Positions 53,857 to 62,354 of a stretch of DNA of 64,000 nucleotides are shown here, piece by piece (within the stretch, counting starts at the first letter, position 1; every line of letters starts with the position of its first letter). Both the position numbers and the translations under genes were made by a program. This DNA comes from Amaricoccus solimangrovi. Its GTDB lineage: Bacteria; Pseudomonadota; Alphaproteobacteria; Rhodobacterales; Rhodobacteraceae. The notes beneath the pieces are model-generated. The model ran no database searches. It was not told where the DNA came from and saw only the letters and a list, made by a program, of their open reading frames with translations. The DNA lies in the NCBI RefSeq assembly GCF_006385685.1, contig NZ_VFRP01000002.1, positions 124,001 through 188,000 on the forward strand. Direction: 5' to 3'.

Positions 53857-54756
53857 ATGAGCAACGAGCAGGAACAGCAGGATGAGACCGCCGGCTTCGT
53901 GGTCGAGGACGGGAGCCTTCCCGATCAGCAGCAGCCGGCCGAGGCGCCCGAGGCCGAGAAGCCGGCGGCCGAAGCGGCGGAAGGCGGCGAAGCCGAGGCA
54001 AAGGGAGACGACGGCGCCAAGGCCGACGACGAGGAAGGGCGCCTCCCGGAGTGGGTTCGCAAGCGCCTCGCGCGCGAGAAGCGCAAGGTGAGCGACGCGG
54101 CCCGCGAGCGCGACGAGTTCGCGGAGAAGTACGAGACCGCGAAGGGGATGATCGAGCAGCTCCGGCGCCAGCGCAACGGCGGGCTCGACCCGAACGATTT
54201 CGAGACGGTCGCGGAGTACCAGGCGGCGAAGAAGGCGATGGACGAGGGCGAGCGGAAGCTTTCGGCACGGCCGAACGCGGATCTGGCCGAGGCCATCGCG
54301 GATCTGCGCGAGGCGGCGGATTCGGTCGATGGCAAGCTCTGGCAGCGGCTGGCCGAGATCCCGGCCGAGGAGGCGTTCCTGGGCGAACAGATGGTCATGG
54401 CCATGGCGGATCTCGACGAGGCCGCGCCGGCCGCCATGCGCGCCTGGCTCGACCTCACGCCGGAGGACCGCGAGGACGTGGCGAACATGCCGCCCCGCGC
54501 GCGCCGCCGCGCTCTCCGGGCTCTCGCGGCCGAGGCGCCGAAGCCGAAGAAGGCCGAGCCGGAGCCCGAGGCGAAGGCCGAGCCCGAGCGCGACGCCAGC
54601 GGGAAGTTCGTCAAGCGCCAGAGCAGCGCGCCCGCGCCGATCGACCCGGTGCGCGGGACCGGAACCGGCGAGGTGCCGCTCGACAAGGCCAGCTACGCCG
54701 ATTTCGAGGCCCGCCGGAACGCCGAGGACAAGCGGCGCGGGCTGTCGATGTGGTGA
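53857..54756 (+). CDS. Scaffolding protein (P22 gp8-like)
   Basis: A 299-residue, highly acidic and helical protein placed between portal and coat, the scaffold position in P22-like phages. The N-terminal 60 residues are disordered (PAEAPEAEKPAAEAAEGGEA), the centre is coiled coil (VSDAARERDEFAEKYETAKG; GMIEQLRRQRNGGL), and the C-terminus is basic (GKFVKRQSSAPA...DKRRGLSMW), as in scaffolds whose tail binds the coat. Sequence identity alone would not prove this; the order does. Confidence 0.82.
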   Translation: MSNEQEQQDETAGFVVEDGSLPDQQQPAEAPEAEKPAAEAAEGGEAEAKGDDGAKADDEEGRLPEWVRKRLAREKRKVSDAARERDEFAEKYETAKGMIEQLRRQRNGGLDPNDFETVAEYQAAKKAMDEGERKLSARPNADLAEAIADLREAADSVDGKLWQRLAEIPAEEAFLGEQMVMAMADLDEAAPAAMRAWLDLTPEDREDVANMPPRARRRALRALAAEAPKPKKAEPEPEAKAEPERDASGKFVKRQSSAPAPIDPVRGTGTGEVPLDKASYADFEARRNAEDKRRGLSMW

Positions 54757-54778
54757 GGGTGGCCGTCAGCCTCAACGC

Positions 54779-54940
54779 TTGATCGCAGCCGCCTGATCCT
54801 GCTATATTCCTGAGCACGAGGGCGCCCGTTTCGCCCTCGGACTTCCACGGGGCCGCGCTCGGTTGCAAGCGCGGCGGGCCACGGCGCCCGAACGGCCGGT
54901 AACGCGCGAGCGCGCTTTCCCGATCCCGTGGAACTCCGCA
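54779..54940 (+). promoter_or_regulatory. Coat gene promoter and structured 5' leader
   Basis: TTGATC (54779-54784), an 18-bp spacer and TATATT (54803-54808) form a promoter-like element. Two hairpins follow: CGAGGGCG/CGCCCTCG (54817-54824 with 54832-54839) and CCGCGCT/AGCGCGG (54853-54859 with 54868-54874). The 184-base gap is unusual in this compact region. A separate promoter would let coat be made in the large excess the capsid needs. Confidence 0.6.
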
Positions 54941-56209
54941 ATGCCCAACCTGAACGGCAACAACAACATCCTCCTGACCGATGACGTCATCGCGAAGGAA
55001 GCCCTCCGCCTCCTGAAGAACGAACTCGTCGGCCTGCAGCTGGTGAACCGCTCGAAGGAGCGGTACTTCGACAAGAAGCTGGGCGACACGATCAGCGTGG
55101 AGAAGCCGTACCGCGCCAAGTCCGCGTCGGGCCGCGTGCTGGTCAAGCAGCCGATGGTTGATCAGACCGTCGCGATGAAGGTCGACCGGCAGCAGCATTT
55201 CGGCCTCGAATTCACCGTGAACGACCGCACTCTGGCGATTCAGGAGTTCTCCGAACGCTACCTGAAGTCCGGCATCGTCCAGATCGCGCACACCGTCGAC
55301 CTCTCGATCTACCAGGAACTCGCCAAGTCGACGTTCTTCACGAACGGCACGCCCGGCAACGGCACGACCTACAACGAGATCATCGACGCGCGCGCCTTCC
55401 AGACGCTGACCGGCCACCCCGACGACGGGATGACGAACATCGTCCTGAACACGCTCGACGCCGCCGCGCACCGTAAGGCGCTGACGCAGGTTTCCGCCGA
55501 CACGCTCGTCACCAAGGCGATCGAGCGGGCCTATCTCGGCCAGGTGGCGAACTACAAGCTGTTCGAGACGGCGCAGATCCCGACGCACACCGTCGGCACC
55601 GCCTCGGGCTCGCCCGTGACCAACGGCGCGGGCCAGACCGGCGCCTCGCTGGCGACCGACGGCTGGACGAACTCGATCACCGGCATCCTGAAGGCCGGCG
55701 ACGTGATCACGATCGATGGCGTCTACTCGATCAACCCGCAGACCTACCAGTCGACCGGGCAGCTGCAGCAGTTCGTCGTGACCGCGGATGTGAACTCCGG
55801 CGCCTCCACCGGCCCGGCCACCATCCCGATCTCGCCCGCGATCAACGACGGCACGCTGACCGACGTCGACGCCGAGGGGAACACCGTCAGCCTCGCCGCC
55901 TACCAGAACGTGAGCGCGGCGCCGGGCGACGGCGCGACGATCACTGTCGTGGGCACCGGTGGCTCGACCTACCGCCAGAACTTCCTGATCCACAAGGACG
56001 CGGTTTCGGTGGCGATCGTCGATCTCGCCCTGCCGCAGTCGGCGCCGGTCAAGCAGCGCGTCCGCGACGAGGAGAGCGGCCTCTCGCTGGCCATGACCGC
56101 GCAGTACGACATCACGAACTACCGCGAGGTCTACCGCATCGATGTGCTGTGGGGGGTAAAGAACCTCTATCCCGAGCTCACCCGGCGCATTCTCGGCGCG
56201 TCCTCGTAA
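54941..56209 (+). CDS. Major capsid (coat) protein, P22 gp5 family
   Basis: A 422-residue coat protein. It starts MPNLNGNNNILLTDDVIAKE, the P22-coat opening, and continues with GDTISVEKPYRAKSASGRV and QQHFGLEFTVNDRTLAIQEF. The middle (residues about 220-340) is a beta-rich inserted domain (ADVNSGASTGPATIPISPAI) in the place of the P22 I-domain. The C-terminus YDITNYREVYRIDVLWGVKN is also family-like. Hundreds of copies form the T=7 shell in P22; T number here is unknown. Confidence 0.92.
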   Translation: MPNLNGNNNILLTDDVIAKEALRLLKNELVGLQLVNRSKERYFDKKLGDTISVEKPYRAKSASGRVLVKQPMVDQTVAMKVDRQQHFGLEFTVNDRTLAIQEFSERYLKSGIVQIAHTVDLSIYQELAKSTFFTNGTPGNGTTYNEIIDARAFQTLTGHPDDGMTNIVLNTLDAAAHRKALTQVSADTLVTKAIERAYLGQVANYKLFETAQIPTHTVGTASGSPVTNGAGQTGASLATDGWTNSITGILKAGDVITIDGVYSINPQTYQSTGQLQQFVVTADVNSGASTGPATIPISPAINDGTLTDVDAEGNTVSLAAYQNVSAAPGDGATITVVGTGGSTYRQNFLIHKDAVSVAIVDLALPQSAPVKQRVRDEESGLSLAMTAQYDITNYREVYRIDVLWGVKNLYPELTRRILGASS

Positions 56210-56218
56210 GGGTTTCCA

Positions 56219-56262
56219 CCCCGGGGCCTCGGCCCTCTCGCGGTCGGCCTCCGGGGCCGGCC
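56219..56262 (+). other. GC-rich hairpin after the coat gene
   Basis: CCCCGG (56219-56224) can pair with CCGGGG (56251-56256), with internal GGCC/GGCC pairings. No T-run follows. It may stabilise or partially terminate the abundant coat transcript before the gp4-like gene. Confidence 0.35.
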
Positions 56263-56285
56263 GCATCTCATAACCGGAGGCCCGC

Positions 56286-57059
56286 GTGGCGACGAGCGTC
56301 AAGAGCATCATCGACCAGAGCCTCCGGAAGCTCGGCATCGTCGGGATTGGCGAGCAGGCCAGCGCCGACGAGCACGCCGAGGCGCTTTCGGCCCTGCGGA
56401 TGATGCTCGACACCTGGAGCCTCGAGGCGCTGCTGGTCCCGTTCACCGTCACGGAGCGGTTCGACCTCACCGCCGGGCAGGCGTTCTATTCCATGGGCAC
56501 GGGAGGCGATTGGGACACGTCGCGCCCGACGCGGGTCGAGCAGATCCGCATGCTCTCCGACGACGACCGGACGCGCTTCATCCCCCAGCTTTCCGCGAAT
56601 GCGCTGCGCGACCAGCCGACGGTCGAGGAAGGCTGTCCGACGGCGTGGGTGGGCTCGCAGGACAGCCTTTTCTACCTCGTCGAACTCAACGCCTATCCGC
56701 TGGAGCCGGCCGTTCTGGTGACAAGCCGGAAGCCGTTCGACGCGGCGGCGCTCGACAACTTCGACCGGGCCTACAGCGAAACCGCGGCGCCGGAGAAGCT
56801 CTCCCCGAGCGGCTTCACGATGACCGGCATCCAGACCTCTATCGACTTCCCGCCGGGCTACCTCGCGGCCATCGTCTACAACCTCGCGGTGCATCTTGCG
56901 CCCGAGTATGCGGGCCTGGTGCTCGACCCGATCATCGCGGCGCAGGCCGAGCGGGCGAAGGCGCTGATCAAGATCAACAACACCCAGCCGCGCGACCTGG
57001 TGCTCGACCCGGTGCTGACCGGCCGGCGCCGGGGCTACGACATCCGGACCGGCCCCTGA
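56286..57059 (+). CDS. Tail accessory / head-to-tail adaptor protein (P22 gp4-like)
   Basis: A 257-residue protein of the P22 gp4-type packaged-DNA stabilisation family: IIDQSLRKLGIVGIGEQASA, ALSALRMMLDTWSLEALLVP, and DFPPGYLAAIVYNLAVHLAP. It binds beneath the portal to close the filled head. The start is GTG with a GGAGG ribosome site. It overlaps the gp10-like gene by one base. Confidence 0.85.
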   Translation: MATSVKSIIDQSLRKLGIVGIGEQASADEHAEALSALRMMLDTWSLEALLVPFTVTERFDLTAGQAFYSMGTGGDWDTSRPTRVEQIRMLSDDDRTRFIPQLSANALRDQPTVEEGCPTAWVGSQDSLFYLVELNAYPLEPAVLVTSRKPFDAAALDNFDRAYSETAAPEKLSPSGFTMTGIQTSIDFPPGYLAAIVYNLAVHLAPEYAGLVLDPIIAAQAERAKALIKINNTQPRDLVLDPVLTGRRRGYDIRTGP

Positions 57060-58471
57060 TGGCGACGCCGGTTCCCCTCGCCGTCAACTTCGCGCGCGGC
57101 CGGATCTCGATCGCGAGCGGGGGCTCCCTCGTGAACTTCTTCGCGCAGTCCGCGCCGGTCGGGGCGAAGGCCGACATCGTGCTCGTCGGCGCTCCGGGCG
57201 CGAAGGACTTCGCGACGCTGCGATACTCGAACGATGCCGGCGTCGAGACGGTCGAGGGCAAGATCCTCGCCATGGCCTACTCGAACAAGGACGACCGCCT
57301 CGTCGTCGTGGGCGAGCATGCCGTCTACATGGTCAGCAGCGCCGGCACGGTGACGCGGCTCGGCTCCTGGGTGATGCAAGAGCCGGTCAGCATTGCGACC
57401 AACGGCATCGACTTCATCGCCGTCGATGGCTCGCGCGCCCGGGCGATCTGGATCAGCGCGGCCGGGCTCGATCCGGTCTACCCGACCGCCACGGCCTTCT
57501 ACGCCGCCGACAGCGTGACCTGTCTCGACGGCTACCTGATCCTGAACCGCTCGGACACCGGGCAGGTGTTCAACTCCGGCATCCGCTCGCGCACATTCAG
57601 CGGGCTCGACTTCGGGGAGGCCGAGAAATCGCCCGACGATGCTGTCGGCGTGCTCGCGGCCGGGGATTCCCTGTTCATCTTCGGGGAGACGACGACCGAG
57701 ATCTGGTACAACGCCGCGAACCCGGTGGGCTCACCCTTCGCGCGGGTGCCCGGGAGCACGATCGAGCAGGGCTGCGCCACGGCCGCCGCCGCCGCGCAGA
57801 CCGACGGCATCGTCTTCTGGCTCACCGCCGGGGGCACGGTCTGGATGGCGCAGGGGATGAGCCCGTCGCGCGTGAGCGACGATCAGGTCGAGGCCGTTCT
57901 GAAGGAGCGGAAGGCCGATTGGGCGAGCGCGCGGGCCTACTGCTACACCGACGAGGGGCATACCTTCTACGTCCTGACCGTCGGCAACCTCACGCTCGCC
58001 TATGACCTCGCGACCGGCTTCTGGCACCAGCGCGCGAACTACTCGCGCGGCTGCGCGATCGGCCGCTGTCATGCCGAGGCGTGGGGCAAGCACTTCGTCG
58101 GGGCCGATGACGGGCGGATCCTCGAACAGTCGCTGGACCTGTTCGAGGACGCGGGCGAACCGCTGATCGCGCAGGTGGTCTCGATGCCGATCCACGGGCA
58201 GCGAGCCTATGTGGCGATCGGCTCGGTGCAGATCGAGATGGACACCGGCCTTTCGCCGCTCGGCGCGGAATACGAGGTGGTGATGGAGGTGAGCGGCGAC
58301 GGCGGCAAGGCCTGGAGCACGCGCCGCCCGATGAGCATCGGCAAGACGGGCGATTACGTCCGCCGGGTGATCTGGCGCAAGCTCGGGGCGCGGCGCGACT
58401 GGCGCTTCCGCTTCACGATCTCCGACCCGTTCCGCCGCGCGATCCTCGCGCAGATGCACCTGGAGATGTGA
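57059..58471 (+). CDS. Head-closure / tail hub protein (P22 gp10-like)
   Basis: A 470-residue beta-rich protein matching P22 gp10-type packaged DNA stabilisation proteins. Landmarks are YSNDAGVETVEGKILAMAYS, VTCLDGYLILNRSDTGQVF, GETTTEIWYNAANPVGSPFA and FYVLTVGNLTLAYDLATGFW, giving a propeller-like fold of repeated strands. It forms the hub below gp4 to which tail spikes attach. Order gp4-gp10 is as in P22. Confidence 0.88.
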   Translation: MATPVPLAVNFARGRISIASGGSLVNFFAQSAPVGAKADIVLVGAPGAKDFATLRYSNDAGVETVEGKILAMAYSNKDDRLVVVGEHAVYMVSSAGTVTRLGSWVMQEPVSIATNGIDFIAVDGSRARAIWISAAGLDPVYPTATAFYAADSVTCLDGYLILNRSDTGQVFNSGIRSRTFSGLDFGEAEKSPDDAVGVLAAGDSLFIFGETTTEIWYNAANPVGSPFARVPGSTIEQGCATAAAAAQTDGIVFWLTAGGTVWMAQGMSPSRVSDDQVEAVLKERKADWASARAYCYTDEGHTFYVLTVGNLTLAYDLATGFWHQRANYSRGCAIGRCHAEAWGKHFVGADDGRILEQSLDLFEDAGEPLIAQVVSMPIHGQRAYVAIGSVQIEMDTGLSPLGAEYEVVMEVSGDGGKAWSTRRPMSIGKTGDYVRRVIWRKLGARRDWRFRFTISDPFRRAILAQMHLEM

Positions 58472-58473
58472 CG

Positions 58474-58659
58474 ATGGCAAAGCCCCGCACGCCCGGACCC
58501 GTCGAGGTGATCGCCCGCAAGGACGGCACGCCGAGCCCGACGATGCTCGCCTGGATGCGCCGGCAGGCGGAGGCGGAGGTCGCGACCGCGGATTATCTCG
58601 CGGCGCTGGTGGCGGCGCTGATCGACAGCGGCGCGCTGCCGGAAGGGTGGGAGCCATGA
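58474..58659 (+). CDS. Hypothetical phage late protein (61 aa)
   Basis: A 61-residue protein, MAKPRTPGPVEVIARKDGTP then SPTMLAWMRRQAEAEVATAD and a hydrophobic C-terminal helix. The ATG at 58474 follows GGAG by eight bases; an in-frame GTG at 58468 overlapping the previous stop is possible. Unrecognised; the late position suggests a virion or assembly role. Confidence 0.6.
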   Translation: MAKPRTPGPVEVIARKDGTPSPTMLAWMRRQAEAEVATADYLAALVAALIDSGALPEGWEP

Positions 58660-59099
58660 ACGACCTCGCGACCCTCGCCGCCGATCTCGACGCGGCCGAG
58701 GCGGCGCTGCTCGAGATGCCGCAGGTCGAGATCCCGACCACGCACGATTTCCCGCCGGGCCTCTACCTGCGCGAGATCACGATGCCGGCCGGCGCGCTGG
58801 TGATCGGCCATGCGCACCGGGGGCCGACGCTCAACATCATGCTCAAGGGCAGGATCGCGGTCGTGGACGGCGACGGCGTGCGCCGCGAGATCGCCGCGCC
58901 GTTCCGGTTCGTCTCGCCGCCAGGCCGGAAGATCGCGCTGGTGCTCGAGGAAACCGTCTGGATGAACATCCTGCCGAACCCCGACGACGAGACCGACGTC
59001 GAGGTGCTGGAGGACCGCTACACCGACCGCACCGACGCCTGGCTCTCGCAGCGCGAGCGGGCGGAACTGGCGCTTCTGACGGCAGAGGGGGCCGACTGA
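58656..59099 (+). CDS. Cupin-like phage late protein (147 aa)
   Basis: A 147-residue protein with a predicted double-strand beta-helix: LYLREITMPAGALVIGHAHR, PTLNIMLKGRIAVVDGDGVR and PFRFVSPPGRKIALVLEETV, the strand/His pattern of cupins. A C-terminal helical part is rich in Asp/Glu/Arg (LEDRYTDRTDAWLSQRERAE). Similar proteins occur next to tail genes in many phages; function is unknown. Both ends overlap neighbours by one to four bases. Confidence 0.75.
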   Translation: MNDLATLAADLDAAEAALLEMPQVEIPTTHDFPPGLYLREITMPAGALVIGHAHRGPTLNIMLKGRIAVVDGDGVRREIAAPFRFVSPPGRKIALVLEETVWMNILPNPDDETDVEVLEDRYTDRTDAWLSQRERAELALLTAEGAD

Positions 59100-60388
59100 T
59101 GGCATTTGTCGCAACCGCGGTCTCGACCATCGGAAACGTCATCGTCGGCAACCGGCAGGCGAAGGCCACCGAGAACGCCGGCAAGGACGCCGCGTCGGCG
59201 CAGGTCTACGCCACCGACCGCACGATCGAGGCGCAGGACAAGGCGACCGAGCGGTCGATCGACTACGCGAAGCGGTACAACACCAAGGCGACCAACGCGC
59301 TCACGAAGGCGGCCAAGACCGGCGCGCGCTCGCGGCTGAAGGCGTCGCTGGCCTCGGAAGACGCGCTCCTGCGCGGCAACTACAAGGCCGCCGAGGCCAC
59401 GGTGGGCGCGGCGAAGGATGCCCGCGATTCGATGGTCTTCGGGTCGAAGAAGGCCGAGGGGTCGAAGGTCTACGCGGCCGGCAAGAACCGCGACATGTTC
59501 CAGCAGATGCTGGACCAGAGCACGGCCGAGCTCGCGCCGTGGCGCGACGCTGGGGCGAAGGCGATCAAGTCGGTATCGTCCGGGCTCAAGGGCGGCGACT
59601 TCTCGATGGACGGCTGGAACTTCAAGGCCGATCCCTCCTACGAGTTCCGCAAGGAGCAGGGCGCGCAGGCGCTGGAACGCTCGGCGGCGGCGCGCGGGTC
59701 GAGCCTCAGCGGCCAGCAGCTGGCCGCGCTCACCGATTTCAACTCCGGCCTCGCGAGCACGGAATACGCGGCGGCCTACCAGCGCGAGCAGAGCGACCGG
59801 CAGAACCAGTTCAACAACCTGATGACGGTGGCGGATCGGGGCCAGCAGGCGGCGGGGGACACGAACGCCATCCGCGCGGGCTACGGCGACCGGATCGCGG
59901 GCGAGACGACGGCCATCGGGGACGCGCACGCGGCCGGGCGAATGGAGCGCGCCGGCTACAACGCGACCACGGCGGCGCAGATCGGGCAGGCGCGGGCGAC
60001 GCAGGCGACGACGCGCGGCAACCTGCTCTCGACGGCGGCGACCTATCGCGGGGACGTGAAGGCGCAGCGGGCCGGCGACGTGGGCGCCGCGCGGGCGCAG
60101 GGCGCGCTCAACGTCGCGAACGCGGCGAACGGGGCCATCCAGAACGGCGCCAGCGTGATCGCGAATGCCTATGGCCGGCAGGGCGACGCGCAGGCCAATG
60201 CGGCGCTGCTCACCGGCAAGGCGACGGCCGACGCCTGGGGCAACATCGGCGGCACGATCGATGGGGCCGCCGGGAACTGGGCCGCGTGGTCGGCCCGGCC
60301 GGAATCGCAGGGCGGCGGGGCGGGTAGCCCGTACTCGACGGGCAACATCGGTAACACGATCTCGAACTGGTGGAACGGAGCCGGCTGA
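59099..60388 (+). CDS. Ejection-type internal virion protein (DNA-transfer protein-like, 429 aa)
   Basis: A 429-residue, Ala/Gln-rich, helical protein. MAFVATAVSTIGNVIVGNRQ opens with a hydrophobic segment. Residues about 140-250 contain STAELAPWRDAGAKAIKSV and YEFRKEQGAQALERSAAARG, the block seen in proteins annotated as DNA transfer protein in P22-like prophages. In P22, gp7, gp16 and gp20 leave the head with DNA and cross the envelope. The C-terminus is Gly/Ser-rich. Confidence 0.8.
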   Translation: MAFVATAVSTIGNVIVGNRQAKATENAGKDAASAQVYATDRTIEAQDKATERSIDYAKRYNTKATNALTKAAKTGARSRLKASLASEDALLRGNYKAAEATVGAAKDARDSMVFGSKKAEGSKVYAAGKNRDMFQQMLDQSTAELAPWRDAGAKAIKSVSSGLKGGDFSMDGWNFKADPSYEFRKEQGAQALERSAAARGSSLSGQQLAALTDFNSGLASTEYAAAYQREQSDRQNQFNNLMTVADRGQQAAGDTNAIRAGYGDRIAGETTAIGDAHAAGRMERAGYNATTAAQIGQARATQATTRGNLLSTAATYRGDVKAQRAGDVGAARAQGALNVANAANGAIQNGASVIANAYGRQGDAQANAALLTGKATADAWGNIGGTIDGAAGNWAAWSARPESQGGGAGSPYSTGNIGNTISNWWNGAG

Positions 60389-60389
60389 A

Positions 60390-62354
60390 ATGTTCAACCT
60401 CGCACAGGTCTACGAGGGCATCGACAACGCCGAGACCGCCCGGCTCCGGCAGCAGATCTACGGCAACCAGCTGCAGCAGGCGCAGATCGACGCCGCGAAC
60501 GCCGCGCAGGAGCGGGAGTGGAAGCAGCAGGACCGGGCTCTGGCGCAGCAGGACCGCTCCCGCGCGCTGGCGGACGAGCAGCGGTTGCGCGGGGCCCGGG
60601 CCGGTGCGTGGTCGGGCGACGCGGGATCGCTGGCGACGCTGGCGACGATGGACCCGAAGGAAGCGGCGGCGCTGGCCGAGTTCCGCGACGCGCGCATGAA
60701 GGCGGGCCGCGACGCCGAGGTCGAGCAGATGCGCCAGCAGACGGAGATGGTCGGCAAGGCCATGGCGTGGGTCAAGGCGGCTGGCGATCAGGGCGAGGCG
60801 GCGGCGCGCTATGCGATGGCGCGCGAGAACCTGGACGGCGGCGACAAGCTGCCGGAGCAGTTCGACCCGCGCACCGTCGACTTCATGCTCGCCCGCGCGA
60901 TGGACACCGACAGCATCCTGTCGCAGGGCCGCTCAGATCAGGCGCAGGCGGCGATGCGCGAGGCCTTCGCGCCGCAGCAGGTCGACCCGCGCGGCGCGCA
61001 GGGTGCCATCCAGCCGAGCGCGAACCCGAAGGGGCTCGACCCGCGCATCATCGGCGCGGTGGACAGCCAGAGCCCGCTCGGGGCGGGGCTCGCCGGCAGC
61101 GAGAGCGGCGGAAGCTTCTCGGCGCGGAACAACGTCCCGGGCTCGGGCGGCGTCGGGCACTTCGGCCGGGGGCAGTTCAGCATCGGGCGCCTCGAGGACG
61201 CCAAGCGCGCGGGCGTGATCCCGGCGGACATGACGCCGGAGCAGTTCACGGCCTCGCCCGACGCCCAGCAGCGCGTCGAGCAGTGGCACGTCGACGACAT
61301 CAAGCGCGGCATCCGCGACCGGGGCTTCGACCGCTTCATCGGGCAGGAGATCGGCGGCGTGCCGGTGACGGAACAGGGCCTGATCAACGTCGCGCACCTC
61401 GGCGGCCAGGGCGGCCTCGCGCAGTTCCTCCAGTCGGGCGGGCAGTACGATCCGGCCGACGCGAACGGGACGCGGCTCTCCGACTACCTCGCCATGGGCG
61501 CGCGGGACGCGCAGGCCGGCGCGGGCGATCCGATGAGTAACCCGCGCGTCGCGCAGCTGATGGCGATGGCGGCGGACCCGAACCTGACCGAGGCGCAGAA
61601 GTCCATGCTCGGGGAACTGCTCAAGACGTTCACGCCGGCCGAGGCGCCGAAGCCGACCGCGGACATGCAGAACTACCAGGCTGGCCTGTCCGACCCGGGC
61701 TTCATGGGCTACCTGAACCAGAAGAACCAGCCGACGAACATCAACGTGAACACGGGCGAGGACCCGAGCGGGACCGGGGCCTTCTACAAGAAGCTCGACG
61801 AGGGCGCCGGGACGAACATCGCCGCGATCATGGAGAGCGCCCCCGCGGTCATGCGGACCGGGCGACAGATCGACATTCTGGAGCAGACGCTGGCGAACGT
61901 TCCGACCGGCGGCGGCGCGGCGCTCAAGCAGATGGCGGGCGAGTGGGGCATCCCGACCGATGGGCTCTCCGACATCCAGGCCGCGCAGGCGCTGATCAAC
62001 CAGATGGTGCCGGGCCAGCGCGCGCCGGGCTCCGGCACCATGTCCGACGCCGATCTGGCGCTGTTCAAGGCGAGCATCCCGCGCATCATCAACCAGCCCG
62101 GCGGGAACCAGCAGATCATCGCGACCATGCGGAAGATCAACCAGTATGATGCCCGGATGGTGGCGATCGCGAACGCCGTCGCCAACCGCGAGATGACGCC
62201 CTCCGAGGGCCGCGCGGCGATGATGCAGGTCGAGAACCCGCTGGCGCCGACCGGGCCGGCGCAGGGCGCGCCAGACGCGGGCGGAGGGGCCGCGCCGCTC
62301 GACCCCGGCGCCTACCGCTACAACCCGGAAACCGGCTCGCTGGACCGCATGTAA
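60390..62354 (+). CDS. Ejection-type virion protein with lysozyme-like domain (654 aa)
   Basis: A 654-residue protein. The first 110 residues are a Gln/Ala coiled coil (QQIYGNQLQQAQIDAANAAQ). Residues about 225-360 resemble a transglycosylase/lysozyme-type fold: LAGSESGGSFSARNNVPGSG with a candidate catalytic Glu, then GVGHFGRGQFSIGRLEDAKR and VTEQGLINVAHLGGQGGLAQ. The remainder is helical. Such a domain would open the peptidoglycan during DNA entry, as in ejection proteins. It starts one base after the previous stop. Confidence 0.78.
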   Translation: MFNLAQVYEGIDNAETARLRQQIYGNQLQQAQIDAANAAQEREWKQQDRALAQQDRSRALADEQRLRGARAGAWSGDAGSLATLATMDPKEAAALAEFRDARMKAGRDAEVEQMRQQTEMVGKAMAWVKAAGDQGEAAARYAMARENLDGGDKLPEQFDPRTVDFMLARAMDTDSILSQGRSDQAQAAMREAFAPQQVDPRGAQGAIQPSANPKGLDPRIIGAVDSQSPLGAGLAGSESGGSFSARNNVPGSGGVGHFGRGQFSIGRLEDAKRAGVIPADMTPEQFTASPDAQQRVEQWHVDDIKRGIRDRGFDRFIGQEIGGVPVTEQGLINVAHLGGQGGLAQFLQSGGQYDPADANGTRLSDYLAMGARDAQAGAGDPMSNPRVAQLMAMAADPNLTEAQKSMLGELLKTFTPAEAPKPTADMQNYQAGLSDPGFMGYLNQKNQPTNINVNTGEDPSGTGAFYKKLDEGAGTNIAAIMESAPAVMRTGRQIDILEQTLANVPTGGGAALKQMAGEWGIPTDGLSDIQAAQALINQMVPGQRAPGSGTMSDADLALFKASIPRIINQPGGNQQIIATMRKINQYDARMVAIANAVANREMTPSEGRAAMMQVENPLAPTGPAQGAPDAGGGAAPLDPGAYRYNPETGSLDRM

